DNA of 64,000 nucleotides, from contig MNCI01022151.1 in the NCBI GenBank assembly GCA_015680685.1, positions 426,399-490,398 on the forward strand, written 5' to 3'. Source of the stretch: Gnetum montanum. Lineage: Eukaryota; Streptophyta; Gnetopsida; Gnetales; Gnetaceae. Made by a program: the position numbers and the translations under genes. Each line of letters begins with the position of its first letter. Position 1 is the first letter of the stretch. Below are positions 11,891-22,407 of this stretch, one piece after another. Under the pieces are notes generated by a model. The model searched no databases. It worked only from the letters and a program-made list of their open reading frames with translations, and was not told the origin of the DNA.

Positions 11891-13320
11891 TGGGATGATA
11901 AGGAGAAAGAGAGCCCTTTATCTAATCAATTCCCTGACGAATCTCTCCTTGCAGGTGCTATCAATGCATAAATGCCCAATAAACCAAAATGGTACAACAT
12001 CATCCCCACTTATCTACTCAAGCAAGAATTGTGGCAAGGGATGGATGCAAGAAAGAAATAATAGTTTCTTTTCTAGGTCAAATATTTCATGGAGATTAAT
12101 GAAAACCTTTACAAGGTTTGTCCCGATAGCCTAGTACATTGGTGTGTCCCTGATATGGATCAATTGTGTGTTCTTCAAGATGCTCATGAAGGTCCTTGTA
12201 GGGGTCATTATGTTGGGAGATGCACGACCATAAAAATCCTCATGGCAAGGTATTATTAGCCAACAATCTTCAGGGATGCACATCAATTTGTCCGTGCTTT
12301 TGATCATTGCCAGAGGGATGGTGGACTGATAGCTCAAATAGAGGGGCCACAATAATGGATACAACCTTTTGAACCATTCAACATTTGGGCCATTGACTTT
12401 ATGGGACCCATTGCACCTTTGTCAATAGTTGCAATTGACTATTGTACTAAGTGGGTAGAAGCAGCAGCTGTCGCCAGCTATACATCCACCACTGTTGCTC
12501 AGTTTATACAACAAAACATTGTAAATAAGTTTAGTGTACCTCATGCATTAATTTCTAATAATGAAACTCATTTTACAAGTGCCACTTTCCAAAAGTTGAT
12601 GCAATGCTTGGATGTTGAACATAAACTCACAACACCATATCACCTCCAAGCCAATGGCCAAGTTGAGGTCACTAATCGAGAGATAACCAAAATTTTAACA
12701 TGTACCATTAGCAAATATCGAAGGGATTGGAGCACTAAATTAAATGATGCCCTTTGGGCCTATCACTTCACATGGAAGCTTCCCATAGGTTATTCTCCCT
12801 ATGAGCTTGTGTACGGAATACTACCAACATTGCCTATCCAATCCCAGCTCCGTACACTCTCCACAGCCTGTGACCTTGACCTAGATCTAAGTCTAACATA
12901 GAAAGACCGATTAATGAGTCTCAACTTGCTAGAAAAAAATTAGTTAATAGCCCTATCATCCAATGAGATGGATAAGGCATTCAACAAGAAACGTCATGAC
13001 CTCAAAATAAAAAAAGTAAAGTTTCAACTAGGAGACAAGGTTCTATATTGGAATCCTACACATGTACCTCAATGAACCAAATTCAAAACATTGTGGAAAG
13101 GTCCTTATATTATTGATGGGACTTTTCCATCTAGGGTCATGATCATCTACAAACTTGATAGCCTAGACAAAAAACAACTAGTTAACATTCAACAAATAAA
13201 ACCTTTCCACAAGCCTAAGACAACCAATGTAATAAACACCTTGTCAGATGGACAACCACGCGCAATCGCTCAAATCTCTCCCTTCCAACTTAGTTGTGGG
13301 GGAGATGGCCACCTATACTA
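11891..13320 (+). pseudogene. Integrase remnant of element 2
   Basis: The N-terminal zinc-binding HHCC part is visible near 12185-12320 (HEGPCRGHY to FDHC). The catalytic core has the first Asp at 12395-12397 (IDFMGP), Asn in place of the second Asp at 12557-12559 (ISNNETHF), and the Glu at 12665-12667 (NGQVEV). The triad is therefore broken. The core stays open from 12401 to 12901. The C-terminal part includes LGDKVLYWNP and TLWKGPYII. It ends with QISPFQLSCGGDGHLY just before the stop, the same ending as the protease frame of elements 4 and 5. No chromodomain was recognised. Confidence 0.88.
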
Positions 13321-14276
13321 ACACCTTTGATGGCTCCTCAGTTTTTGACCTTTTTGTTTTACACATTTTTGATTTTACAACTTCTTATTTTCATCTTCTT
13401 TATTTTTCATATTTGTATTTTTAAGGTTATTGGTATTTTCTTAGTTTTTGTTTTACACCAATGTTAATATATTGAATATTTATTATCTACTCTTTTACTT
13501 TCTTTCATGATTATGTTTGTTTATGTTTGATGTGTTTCCATACCTTTTCTGCTAATAAGGTGGTAGGTACAATGGTAATGCACTACTTGATGGTGGTATG
13601 CTTTATTTGTAACTTGATTATTGTTGTTTGATTTTTGACTTTGAATATCGTTACTGAAAATTGGGACATGGTTTCTTTTCATGTAATAGGTAGTGAGTCC
13701 ACATCATCCACCCATCCATATACTCTATGGTTTTCCCTATTTTGGAAGCGTGCAGTCTCTTCTTCATTAATACAACTTTAATAAATTGGTGACTTGTGTA
13801 GTTTCTAGAATTGGAAAGGAGTCAAAGTTTTGGATAGGGTGTGGCTTCAAAGAGATGTTGTATTTTTTGCATTTTTCTATTTTCCTATGTGGATAAGTGT
13901 TCTCGTAAGCTTCCCACTGTTCCGCATTATTTCACAATTGGAAGTCAAATAAGTCCTTGCATGGTGTGGTCCTCATCACAAAAAAAAAGATGAGGATTCA
14001 AAGCACACCCCTTAGACAAAATAAATGCGAAAAACACATGAGTCTTTTCATGGTGTGGTTCCCATTTAAGAAAAAAACATGAGAATTCAAAGCACACCCC
14101 TTAGACTAAATAATAGGGCTACAAGCACTGGTTATCTCCTCTAACTAAGGCCCTTTCTCACTTCCTACCTTCACTCCAATTTGGAATGGTGGTTGTTTTG
14201 TGGGAGCATTCTTGTGTCTCAGGGGATTGACGTGCCTTAGAATGTTGATGCAAAGTTACTGAAAGTGGTTGGTTTT
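13321..14276 (+). other. 3' noncoding region of element 2, first half
   Basis: It starts with a T-rich tract with TTTTGTTTTACACATTTTTG-like runs (13340-13520). A block with GAGTCCACATCATCC near 13694-13712 follows; equivalents occur in elements 1, 4, 5 and 6. No long reading frame is present. The second half lies at 21385-22407 beyond element 4. Confidence 0.65.
14272..14276. repeat. Target site duplication of element 4 (left)
   Basis: GTTTT is repeated exactly at 21380-21384. Confidence 0.88.
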
Positions 14277-15259
14277 TGATGTGTGGCGAGGTACCCCTAC
14301 ACTCAACCATACGAAACAAGTGTAGCACATGCAATCCAGTCGAACTCCGCAGACTAAATGCCTATGCGCTTCATGGAACACTTAAGGTTAATCGTTCGTT
14401 GTCTTTCCAGACTTACTTGTAGTTGTCACGGTGTATGGTTAAGTAAGTCCAAGGTATATGATTTTTATAACTTTTTATCTTTTTCTCCTATGCTATGAGG
14501 TGAAGGGTTGAGAAAACTAACTAACTTTAACTAATGACTAAGTCTAAATTAACTAGCATCAGCATCCGTTCCCACTTACTGTACACACCCTGTACTATGC
14601 AACCATGGCTACTAAATGCTAATCGTTACTGGGATCACCACGCGTAACGCACATGCTCTAAGTGGTCATACTGAGGCACTTAACTAGCCTAAACGTAATG
14701 AGCAGCTGATTCCTTGACTAGCTGTACACATCTGTAGATTCTTATAATCAAGTCGTACTTATTCCGCATTCTAGGAGTTGAGGGTGAGAGAATCTAATCG
14801 CGATGAGCAGCCGATTCCTTGACTAGCCGTACACATCCGTAGATGTTCGTAATCAATTCATACTCATGTCGCACTACTACAAGTAATAAATAACAAGTAA
14901 TAAATCCTATTCCATGCACTACAAGGTTTATCCACAAAGCTCGTATTTATTGTCATACACAACTTGCGTTCAGGTACAAAGCTGCTCGAATAAAGATTCA
15001 TTCACCTGGGGACTTCTACTGCGGGCACATGGAAAATTAATCTATCTCTGGAGTGGTCAAACTGCCAAAGCTTTGCTACTTCTAGATCCAGATGGGAAAT
15101 AAGGGGAGTGCCGCCTCTTATTTATAGATTTGGTGGTGGACCACGATATCGCATACAAGATATCGCAGGGAAGACGCAATATCGCATGGGATGCAATATC
15201 GCGACGACCGTGATATCGCATACGTGATATCATGGTGCATGCGATATCGTGTCTCATCA
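14277..15259 (-). repeat. 3' LTR of element 4 (complete)
   Basis: The 983-bp repeat reads TGATGAGAC...CATCA on the minus strand. The TATAAATA box is at 15119-15126 (minus). Upstream of it in element sense is a seven-copy GATATC array. The other LTR copy has only three copies of the motif. Confidence 0.88.
15145..15248 (-). promoter_or_regulatory. U3 array of seven GATATC/AATATC motifs
   Basis: Motif starts are at 15145, 15159, 15178, 15195, 15212, 15226 and 15243, giving spacings of 14, 19, 17, 17, 14 and 17 bases. Several copies extend to the palindrome GCGATATCGC. The array ends about 20 bases from the TATA box. The matching stretch of the 5' LTR (21329-21370) has three copies. Confidence 0.75.
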
Positions 15260-15275
15260 TACCCCCATGACTGAA
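15260..15275 (-). promoter_or_regulatory. Polypurine tract of element 4
   Basis: On the minus strand CAGTCATGGGGGTA abuts the TGATGAG start of the 3' LTR. The same TCATGGGGGTA precedes the 3' LTRs of elements 1 and 5, with close variants in 2 and 6. Confidence 0.8.
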
Positions 15276-17197
15276 TGAAAACTTTTCCTCGAGTTCCTTA
15301 CAATAATATTGGGAAGGTATGGAATTATTGAGGGGAATGGAACTAATGGGATGACATGTGAACGGATCATCATTACAAGACTTGACAAAACTGGTGTTCA
15401 TGACAACAAGGGTGAACACCTTATTACAATGACATCAGGCATTAGTTGGCAGCTAAGAAAGAGAGAGAGAGAGAAGTGTTGTTGCTGCCAACACCAAGAT
15501 TACGCCTTTCATTGTCCATCCATAAGCACGCCATCGATCTTGCTCCTTGCATAGCTGCTTTAGTGTTGTTCCATTCCAATTGTTTGCTCCAGATCCAATC
15601 TGTTGTTGCATGATCGCCATCTGCACACACAACAAAATCTTATATTAGCAAGGGTAAATGAATTTCAATGTAGTTAATACCTTGCTTTGGTGTAAGTTCA
15701 ATGGCTAGGTTGCGGTATGGCTGATTTGGATCGGGAGATATATTAATGATGACTACCGAAGGTGTAGGGGTTAGGAAGAAAATCAAAAATTTCAGGGCTA
15801 GGAGAAAATTGAAAAAATCAGGCCCCATATCCCCATGACTAATCGTGAACCTCCGGTAGTGTTAGAATAAAGAAAGGAACAGAGAAAGAAAGATAGATAA
15901 AAAGGGACAACTATAGCATTGATTAAATGGATGTCAAGATGGTAATGAACAAAATAAAATTAATTGCAAAATGTTAGGGAAAAGAAGTTAACTGGTGCAC
16001 CAAATAGGAATGTCAATGGATCCTCCCCAAAGCAGGCTCATGCCCTTAATGCCCTAACAATCCCACATTCAAAGAGTATGTAGGCTTTGGGAATGTCATT
16101 TGGAATAAGAGTTAAAGTCTTAACCACAAGAATTTACCAAAAAGAAAACAATGCATCAACCAAAACATATATACTAATGATACAACCGGCAATGAGGTGA
16201 GTAATGGAGAGAAAGATGGAGAGAAGAAAATGGAATGGAATCCCAAGGACCATGTGGTGTACAACCCCTTGTGTGTTTCATGATTAATGGGACTTAGCAA
16301 ATCTCATTCCAAATCTGGCTTCAAACCAACCACATCCAGTGACTTCGTATCAACACATTTGGCTGAACCATCCTCTTGAAGTAATAAGAATGTTGCCTCC
16401 AAGAGTCACCACCATTCTGACGAAAAAAAGGAGAGAATGGGAACCAAGAAGGGCCTTAGTTAGAGGGAACACTTTGGTTCCATAACTAGTGCTTGGAGTC
16501 CAAGTTTATTCGTCTAAGGGGTGTGCTTTGAATTCTCACTTTTTTTCTTTTTCTTCTTCTCTTTTTTTTTTGGTTTGTGTTTTATACGTGAGAACCACAC
16601 CATGCAAAGACTTGATTATTTTTATTGTCTCAGCTTTCGATAATTGGGTAACATCAGAATAGTAAACTCAAGAAGAAAACATTCAAGCACCCAAGAGAAC
16701 AGCCAACACAAGTGCATCAAGTTCCCTTGAAGTCACACCCTTTTCAATCCTTGAGTCCTTCCTTAGTTTCAGAAATGCCCAGTCACCGATTCGTTAAAGT
16801 TCTTATTATGAAGGCGACTTGCACATTTCCAAGCCGTGAGAGACCATAGAAACTGGTGGATGGATGGATGAAGTGATCTCATTGCCTGCCATATAAAAAA
16901 AAAACATACCTTAGTATCAACATTATGACTTAAAGGTAAAGACCAAACATTAACAATCAACATGAAAATAGTTCATACCATCAGTCCAAACACATATTGG
17001 GTGACAAACTTACATGGTGGAACACACATGCACGCACACAAAAAAAAATGAAAAAGTGTAACGATGATGTAAAAGAAAAATAAGAAAAGTTAAAGAAAGT
17101 TGTAAGACAAAAACATGTAAAAAAAAACGTGTAAAACAAAAATGTGTAAAACAAAAATGTTGTAAAAAAAACTTAAAGGACTGAGGACCCCATATGG
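15276..17197 (-). other. 3' noncoding region of element 4
   Basis: There is no long coding frame. In element sense it holds a T-rich tract (about 17040-17170), the GAGATCACTTCATCC block (about 16856-16884) and the CTTTGGGGAGGATCCATTGAC block (16012-16032), in the same order as elements 1, 2, 5 and 6. Confidence 0.65.
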
Positions 17198-17913
17198 TTA
17201 GCATAGGTGGCCATCTGCCCCATGACTGAGTTGTAAGGGAGAGATCTGAAATAATGAGCACCTATTAGAATTTCTTACAAGTGCCCAAATTCTCCCAATT
17301 GATGATCTTAGATTAAGGAATGGAAGTTGGCAACACTCATATTCCAATGTGTTTATGCTTTCGTTGTTGGCATGGCTTGTCTCCTTAGTTCGTTCCATGC
17401 ATATTTGTTTGCTCCTTCTAGTAGTTGTCAACCACGGGGTGTCTACTACTTCTTGTGTGGTTGCTACATACAGGCATCTTTGTTGCAAAGTTTTAAAGGC
17501 ACACCTATTACATGGAGGCATTTTCTCCATGTCATCACCTGATGAATCATTGTATGTGATGCATGGAACTTTCCTCTTCTCGATCTTTCCATATATGTTT
17601 ATCTTAGAGATTTTCAAGGAAAGATCATGGATCCTAAGGCATGCGTCTACTGTACTTAGCCATGCTCTTCCCATTACAATTGGGAAGTCCCCTTCATTGT
17701 TGTTCACTTCAATCACTAGAAAATCAGCTAAGTAGGACCAACCACACACAGTGGTCATGATGTCCTCCACCAATCCCAAGGGAATGGTGATGAACTGGTC
17801 CACCAACTCTAGTTGAATGTTGCTCTTCTTAAGTTGGGGCAAGTTCTAGGCGTGATACATCTCTCGTGAAATTAAGCTAACTCTAGAACCTGAGTCAAGA
17901 AGAGCCCTATGTG
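17198..17913 (-). pseudogene. Protease joined to pol tail, element 4
   Basis: The catalytic loop LLDSGSRVSLIS is coded near 17905-17870 and keeps D-S-G. A single stop follows near 17850, then a 214-codon open frame (17842-17198). It carries the conserved ITIPLGLVEDI and GWSYLADF segments, a YVATTQEVVDTPW block, and ends with QISPLQLSHGADGHLC. In element 2 the same ending lies after integrase, about 3 kb further on, so RT, RNase H and integrase are cleanly missing here. Element 5 has the same join at the same place. The frame is well preserved compared with the rest of the cluster. Confidence 0.8.
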
Positions 17914-18625
17914 GTTCATTTTCGGTGACTTGAAGGTAGATTAAGGGACTTCCAAGATTAGTTAGTTTCCTGGGAAGGTGGCCTACCTTGATCTAGTCAA
18001 TCACTGTATGCGTTAACATAACCATATGCGTTAAGCTCTCATTTTGGATGGAAGGGTGCTCCGAAGTGTTAGATCGTGGAGGAGTGTACATGGACTCAAC
18101 CGCTTATTGTTGTGAGAGTTTGTCTAGGCTTTTGATTCTGAAGAAGGATCTTCTCTTTTTACAGTTGTCAGAACTAGCAGCAGGTTGAATATTTACAACT
18201 CTCGTAGTGTGACTTTGCTACAGTTGAGGAGGAAGTTCCCCTTGCATTGTTGGAGTAGGAGATGTTACGGGAACTACTACTAGTGGAAGAGGTGCGGATG
18301 GATTAGGAGGATGGTGTGGGTATGGAGTGTCTCCCGAAGGAGGAGTCCTTCTGAACTACTCTCGAACTTGGTAGTGATGGTGGGGAGTTTTGTGACCCAT
18401 AGAGTCACTCAGAAAAATCGGTTGCTACACATAATATCCATAAGGGTTAGGCTACCAGTAAGGGTATTGGTGTGTTGGCAATGGCATCCCCCATGACTGT
18501 GGGTATTGCCACTACTAATGTTGTCCGATGGGTTGTGGGGGAGTTCCACTTGGATAATACATTAGTGGTTGGTGGAACTGCCTTGGGTTACCTTGTGGAT
18601 AAGAAAACCTTCGGGGTGTTTGCTA
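17914..18625 (-). other. Pro-rich gag-protease spacer of element 4
   Basis: This is broken coding sequence, Pro/Thr/Gln-rich in element sense and similar to 55390-56069 in element 5. It includes segments like KRRSFFR. It contains no separate gene. Confidence 0.55.
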
Positions 18626-20530
18626 TCAGTTGAGTCTTGGATTAAGCGCATACAACCCAGAATCTTGTAGATGTGAGATGATTGGACAACATCCCTTAGG
18701 ATGGTCATAATGGCAGATCTCACATCCACCGTCATTGTCTGAATCCGAATCCACAACCACATCGGAGTTAGTGATTTTTCCCTTACCCTTGTTATGTGCA
18801 GGGCCTAAATCTCTCCACTTTGTTTTACCTTTGTCACTACTTTGTTTAACCTTAGACTCTTCTACAATTTTCAAGACAGTTTCAAGTCTAGATTCTAAGG
18901 AACTCCATACGTCATCTACCTTAGCCAATAATTCTATTGTGATTTTTTGAATCGGCAAGGTTTTCCTATTCACCAACTCTTCGATTGGTGACTCATCCTC
19001 GTCCTCACAAAATTTCACTCCCCTCTTTCGAAGAGATGGATCACGGTTGTACTCTTCCATACTTTCCCTTTTTCATAGCTCACCTTCTTTGTTTGCTACT
19101 TGCTCCAACAAGCTATGAACTTTATGGGCTCTAAGTTTTGATAATCACCCTTGGGCATAAGTCTCAAGGGTTCTTCTAGTCTCATTCCCTAGCCCATCTA
19201 TGATGTGGTGGAGTTGATACCGTTGTGCGTATCTATGGCCCAGGCAACGATGTAACAATGTGTAATATCAGGCCATGGCAGCATCCAAGGGTTCGTGATT
19301 TCCTTGCTTCCATTCTTGCATCTTCTTACGCAAATTGGACACTTTGGAGTATGTCTAATACTTATCGTTAAACAGTTCTAACATCGTACTCCACCTCCTA
19401 ATGGTCTCCATTTCTAAGGATCGGTACCAACTCTCTGCTTCCTTGGTGAGTGTCCTAGGAAACAACTTAAGCTTTTGCCACTCATTCTCAATGTTTTGCA
19501 AGGTGCAAGCATCGTGGACTGCCTATAAATGATGTTGCAAATCAGCGTTGTATCCCCCTTCAAATCGTAGGATATTGTTCATGTCTAAGCGTTTGATCTG
19601 ACTATCTTTTAAATGCCTTGTGGGAATCCTAACTGCCTCTATTATATTGAGCATACTTCAGGTTGCGAGTAGGGGTTCATCATGATCGTCTCTTTCATGA
19701 CATCTATGATGTCTCCGTTGTTCCCTACTCTCCCTTCGTTCATGCCCTTGTCCTCTCTCTTGACTCTCCCATCGAGGTTTCTCATTTTTCTTACTTTTAT
19801 CCTCTCCATTATGCTCTTCATGATTACGCCTTGATGTGGAAGGAGAGAGTGAGTGATGAGAAGAAGGAGAAGAAGAAGGAGAACCATTGCCATGGCAATG
19901 CTTCCTACCTTCTCTTTGGCTGCTTCGGCCCCAATTGTGATGACGATCAGAGTGCTCATCCTTATCTTTTGTTGTTGTTCCCTCTATGAACAACTAGTGT
20001 TCATGGGCATCAGAACTAGGGTTAGGTATCATTGAGCATAAGTTCTGATACCCAACCTCCTCATCATCATTAGGAGGGGGAACATCTCTTGATAGAGGAC
20101 CCGTTATGAGTGGTTCACCATCTCTAGTTTCACTAAGGATGTGTGGGCCTTTGCCCTTCGACTGTGTATGTTGACTCTCTTGCTTTGCGTTCCTCATATG
20201 TTGTAAATTTGTGGGATGATAATCCCTTGTGTCAAAATCTTCCATAATGTATTCAGCGTAGAGCTCAGCCATGCCAGTTTATGCCAAAGCACGGATAAGC
20301 ATGCTAGGGACTGATCGATCTGGAGGTAACACTATGTTACCAAAAAAATCACTCCAGTGCATCTGTTCTTCTTGATGGAGGATAAAAGTATAATCAGGTA
20401 TATACTCATCAGGATGAGTATATGTCACTTTGTATTATTGAGGAACTGGCTAATTTCGGCTATGTATTTTTGATTGCTGACTGTCTTTTGTATTATCCCT
20501 AGGTGATGTGCTCTTGTGAGAAGAAGACAT
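18626..20530 (-). pseudogene. gag remnant of element 4
   Basis: The start ATG is at 20530 (MSSSHKSTS), as in elements 2 and 5. The conserved YTFILHQEEQMHW block follows, then a frame open over 20272-19994. A Ser/Arg/His-rich linker is coded at 19993-19658. The capsid-like core (about 19620-19100) has WYRSLE, ELFNDKY, EWKQGNHEPLD and HHIIDGL. A charged, probably helical segment lies at 19060-18760. The zinc motif CEICHYDHPKGCCP is near 18725-18685. The end is the stop at 18626. Few stops break it, so it is the best-preserved gag of this family here. Confidence 0.85.
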
Positions 20531-20846
20531 TGTTATTTTGGTGTGCTGATTTACCGTTATTAAATTTTTCTTATGATTAACCCTAAGGTTTGTTTAAGCT
20601 CCCAATGAGGTAAATAATATCCTCTTATGTCCTACTTAGTGCACAAACACTTAGTCCCTGGCANTTTACCTCATTGGGAGCTTAAACAAACCTTAGGGTT
20701 AATCATAAGAAAAATTTAATAACGGTAAATCAGCACACCAAAATAACAATGTCTTCTTCTCACAAGAGCACATCACCTAGGGATAATACAAAAGACAGTC
20801 AGCAATCAAAAATACATAGCCGAAATTAGCCAGTTCCTCAATAATA
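20433..20846. repeat. 182-bp inverted duplicate between two single-N gaps
   Basis: Bases 20665-20846 are the reverse complement of 20433-20614 as far as I can check, with equal arm length and no visible mismatch. The second arm is bounded by an N at 20664 and another at 20847. It repeats the gag start and leader of element 4 in the wrong orientation and stands where about 390 bp of LTR plus half the PBS should be. This is best read as an assembly error, not biology. Confidence 0.85.
20531..20664 (-). promoter_or_regulatory. Leader and partial primer binding site of element 4
   Basis: In element sense the bases after the N at 20664 read CAGGGACTAAGTGTTTGTGC. This matches the 3' half of the PBS and the following leader in element 5 (53318-53340). 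The 5' half of the PBS and the LTR end are lost at the gap. Confidence 0.7.
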
Positions 20847-20847
20847 N

Positions 20848-21379
20848 CGCACTTAACTAGCCTAAACATAATGAGCAGCTGATTCCTTGATTAGCCATAC
20901 ACATCTGTAGATGCTTGTAATCAATTCGTACTCATTCTGCATTCTAGGAGTTGAGGGTGAGAGAATCTAATTGCGATGAGCAGCTGATTCCTTGACTAGC
21001 CGTACACATCCGTAGATGCTCGTAATCAAGTCGTACTCATGCCGCGCTACTGTAGGTAATAAATAATAGGTAAGAAATAACAAGTAATAAATCCTATTCC
21101 ATGCACTACAAGGTTTATCCACAAAGCTCATCTTTATTACCGTACACAACTTGCGTTCAAGTACAAAGCTGCTCGAATAAAGATCCGTTCACTTGGGGAC
21201 TCCTACTGCGAGCACATGGAAAATTAATCTATCTCTAGAGTGGTCAAACAACTAGAGCTTTGCTACTTCTAGCTCTGGATGGGAAATAAGGGGAGTGCCA
21301 CCTCTTATTTATAGATTTGGTGGCTGACCACAATATCGCGTACGCGATATCGCGGTGCATGTGATATCATGTCTCATCA
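20848..21379 (-). repeat. 5' LTR of element 4, truncated by gap
   Basis: It matches 14661-15259 of the 3' LTR, starting at GCACTTAACTAGCC. TATAAATA is at 21306-21313 on the minus strand. The array has three ATATC motifs against seven in the 3' LTR. The missing portion lies at the N at 20847. Confidence 0.85.
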
Positions 21380-22407
21380 GTTTTAATCTGGACTGAGGAA
21401 GGATCCTACCAAGTCAATTAATCACAAACTCCATAAGGGACTGTATCTAACCATAATTAGAAACTCCATTCCACTCTCTCTATCATTTATCTATGCTTTT
21501 CATACCTCACCTCACTACCAATTTCATGTTTTGATTCAATGTTTTGGTTTGATGTGTCAGGTTTCTCAGTCAATTACTTTTGGGTTTTTGTACTTAACTT
21601 TCTATAACCATTAATCATCCATGGTGCCCATGAAAACCTTGGTTTAAAGTTATGCAAGGGCATAAAAGGCCTATGCCTACTTTGGGGAGGACCCACTTGC
21701 ATATCTTTTGGTTTGGTTAAGTTAAGTTCTTTATCCTTAGACATTGTTACAATCAAATTCTTTTTATTTACCCCATCCATGTCATCCAATTGTATGCACC
21801 TTCACAACTATTTGTAATGAACTCCTTTTTATTGTTGTGAATACCTTCTTTTCAATATTCCTTGTGTTAAGCTTTTTCTGAATTATATGGACCACTTCTC
21901 TTATTTAACCCATTTGTTAGTCTTTCCATTAACAACATCAAGCAACCAATCTATCATAATCACAATCTGGCTAGATAAAATCACTGATGAGACAAGGTAC
22001 TTAGCCATTATCTATTGCACTATAAATACCAATCCTTGGTTTTGCTGTGATTTCAGTGGGAAGCATGATTGGAAGCAGGACTATCATCACCAAGAAGGAT
22101 GCAACCATATCACTCACGAGAGATTGTTCCTAACTGCTAGATCTCTTCTACCTCTCCCTCATTCTTCTATTGCCAAGAGGGGTTGGATGTCCTTTGGATC
22201 TGTCGGTGTTCTTTCCTATTGTCATGAATACCCAATGTTGTACACCATTGTAATATTATATGCTTGGGCACTCTTGTATTTTTCTATTTTCTCTATGTCA
22301 CTCTGCATGTCAGTCAAATAAGTTCACACCCCCTAATATATTTTGTAAAGAACTTTGTTCCTCTTCTTCTGCACTTGAGGACGAGTTTTCATTCAGTTGT
22401 GGGGGTA
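21380..22407 (+). other. 3' noncoding region of element 2, second half, with polypurine tract
   Basis: It continues element 2 after element 4. The conserved core CTTTGGGGAGGACCCACTTGC is at 21680-21700, preceded by GGGCATAAAAGG. The tract CAGTTGTGGGGGTA (22394-22407) abuts the 3' LTR. Frames of 71, 144 and 65 codons here show no recognisable domain and are not called genes. Confidence 0.65.

Larger units (their letters stand above)
14277..21379 (-). mobile_element. Element 4: non-autonomous gag-protease LTR element
   Basis: It lies in minus orientation inside the 3' noncoding part of element 2. In its own direction it has a 5' LTR (20848-21379, cut by an assembly gap), PBS remnant, leader, gag, protease, noncoding part, polypurine tract and complete 3' LTR. 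There is no RT, RNase H or integrase sequence: the protease frame runs directly into the terminal QISPLQLS-type pol residues. Element 5 has the same structure and same join. The element is the youngest by nesting order. It would need enzymes from a relative such as an intact copy of element 2; that is inference. Confidence 0.85.

Noticed and set aside
20433-20846. Foldback or MITE-like hairpin
   Set aside because: The arms are apparently exact and bounded by Ns, and the right arm replaces LTR sequence, so it is an assembly artefact.
21887-22321. A 144-codon plus-strand frame in element 2
   Set aside because: It lies in the 3' noncoding region without a match in the other elements' equivalents.
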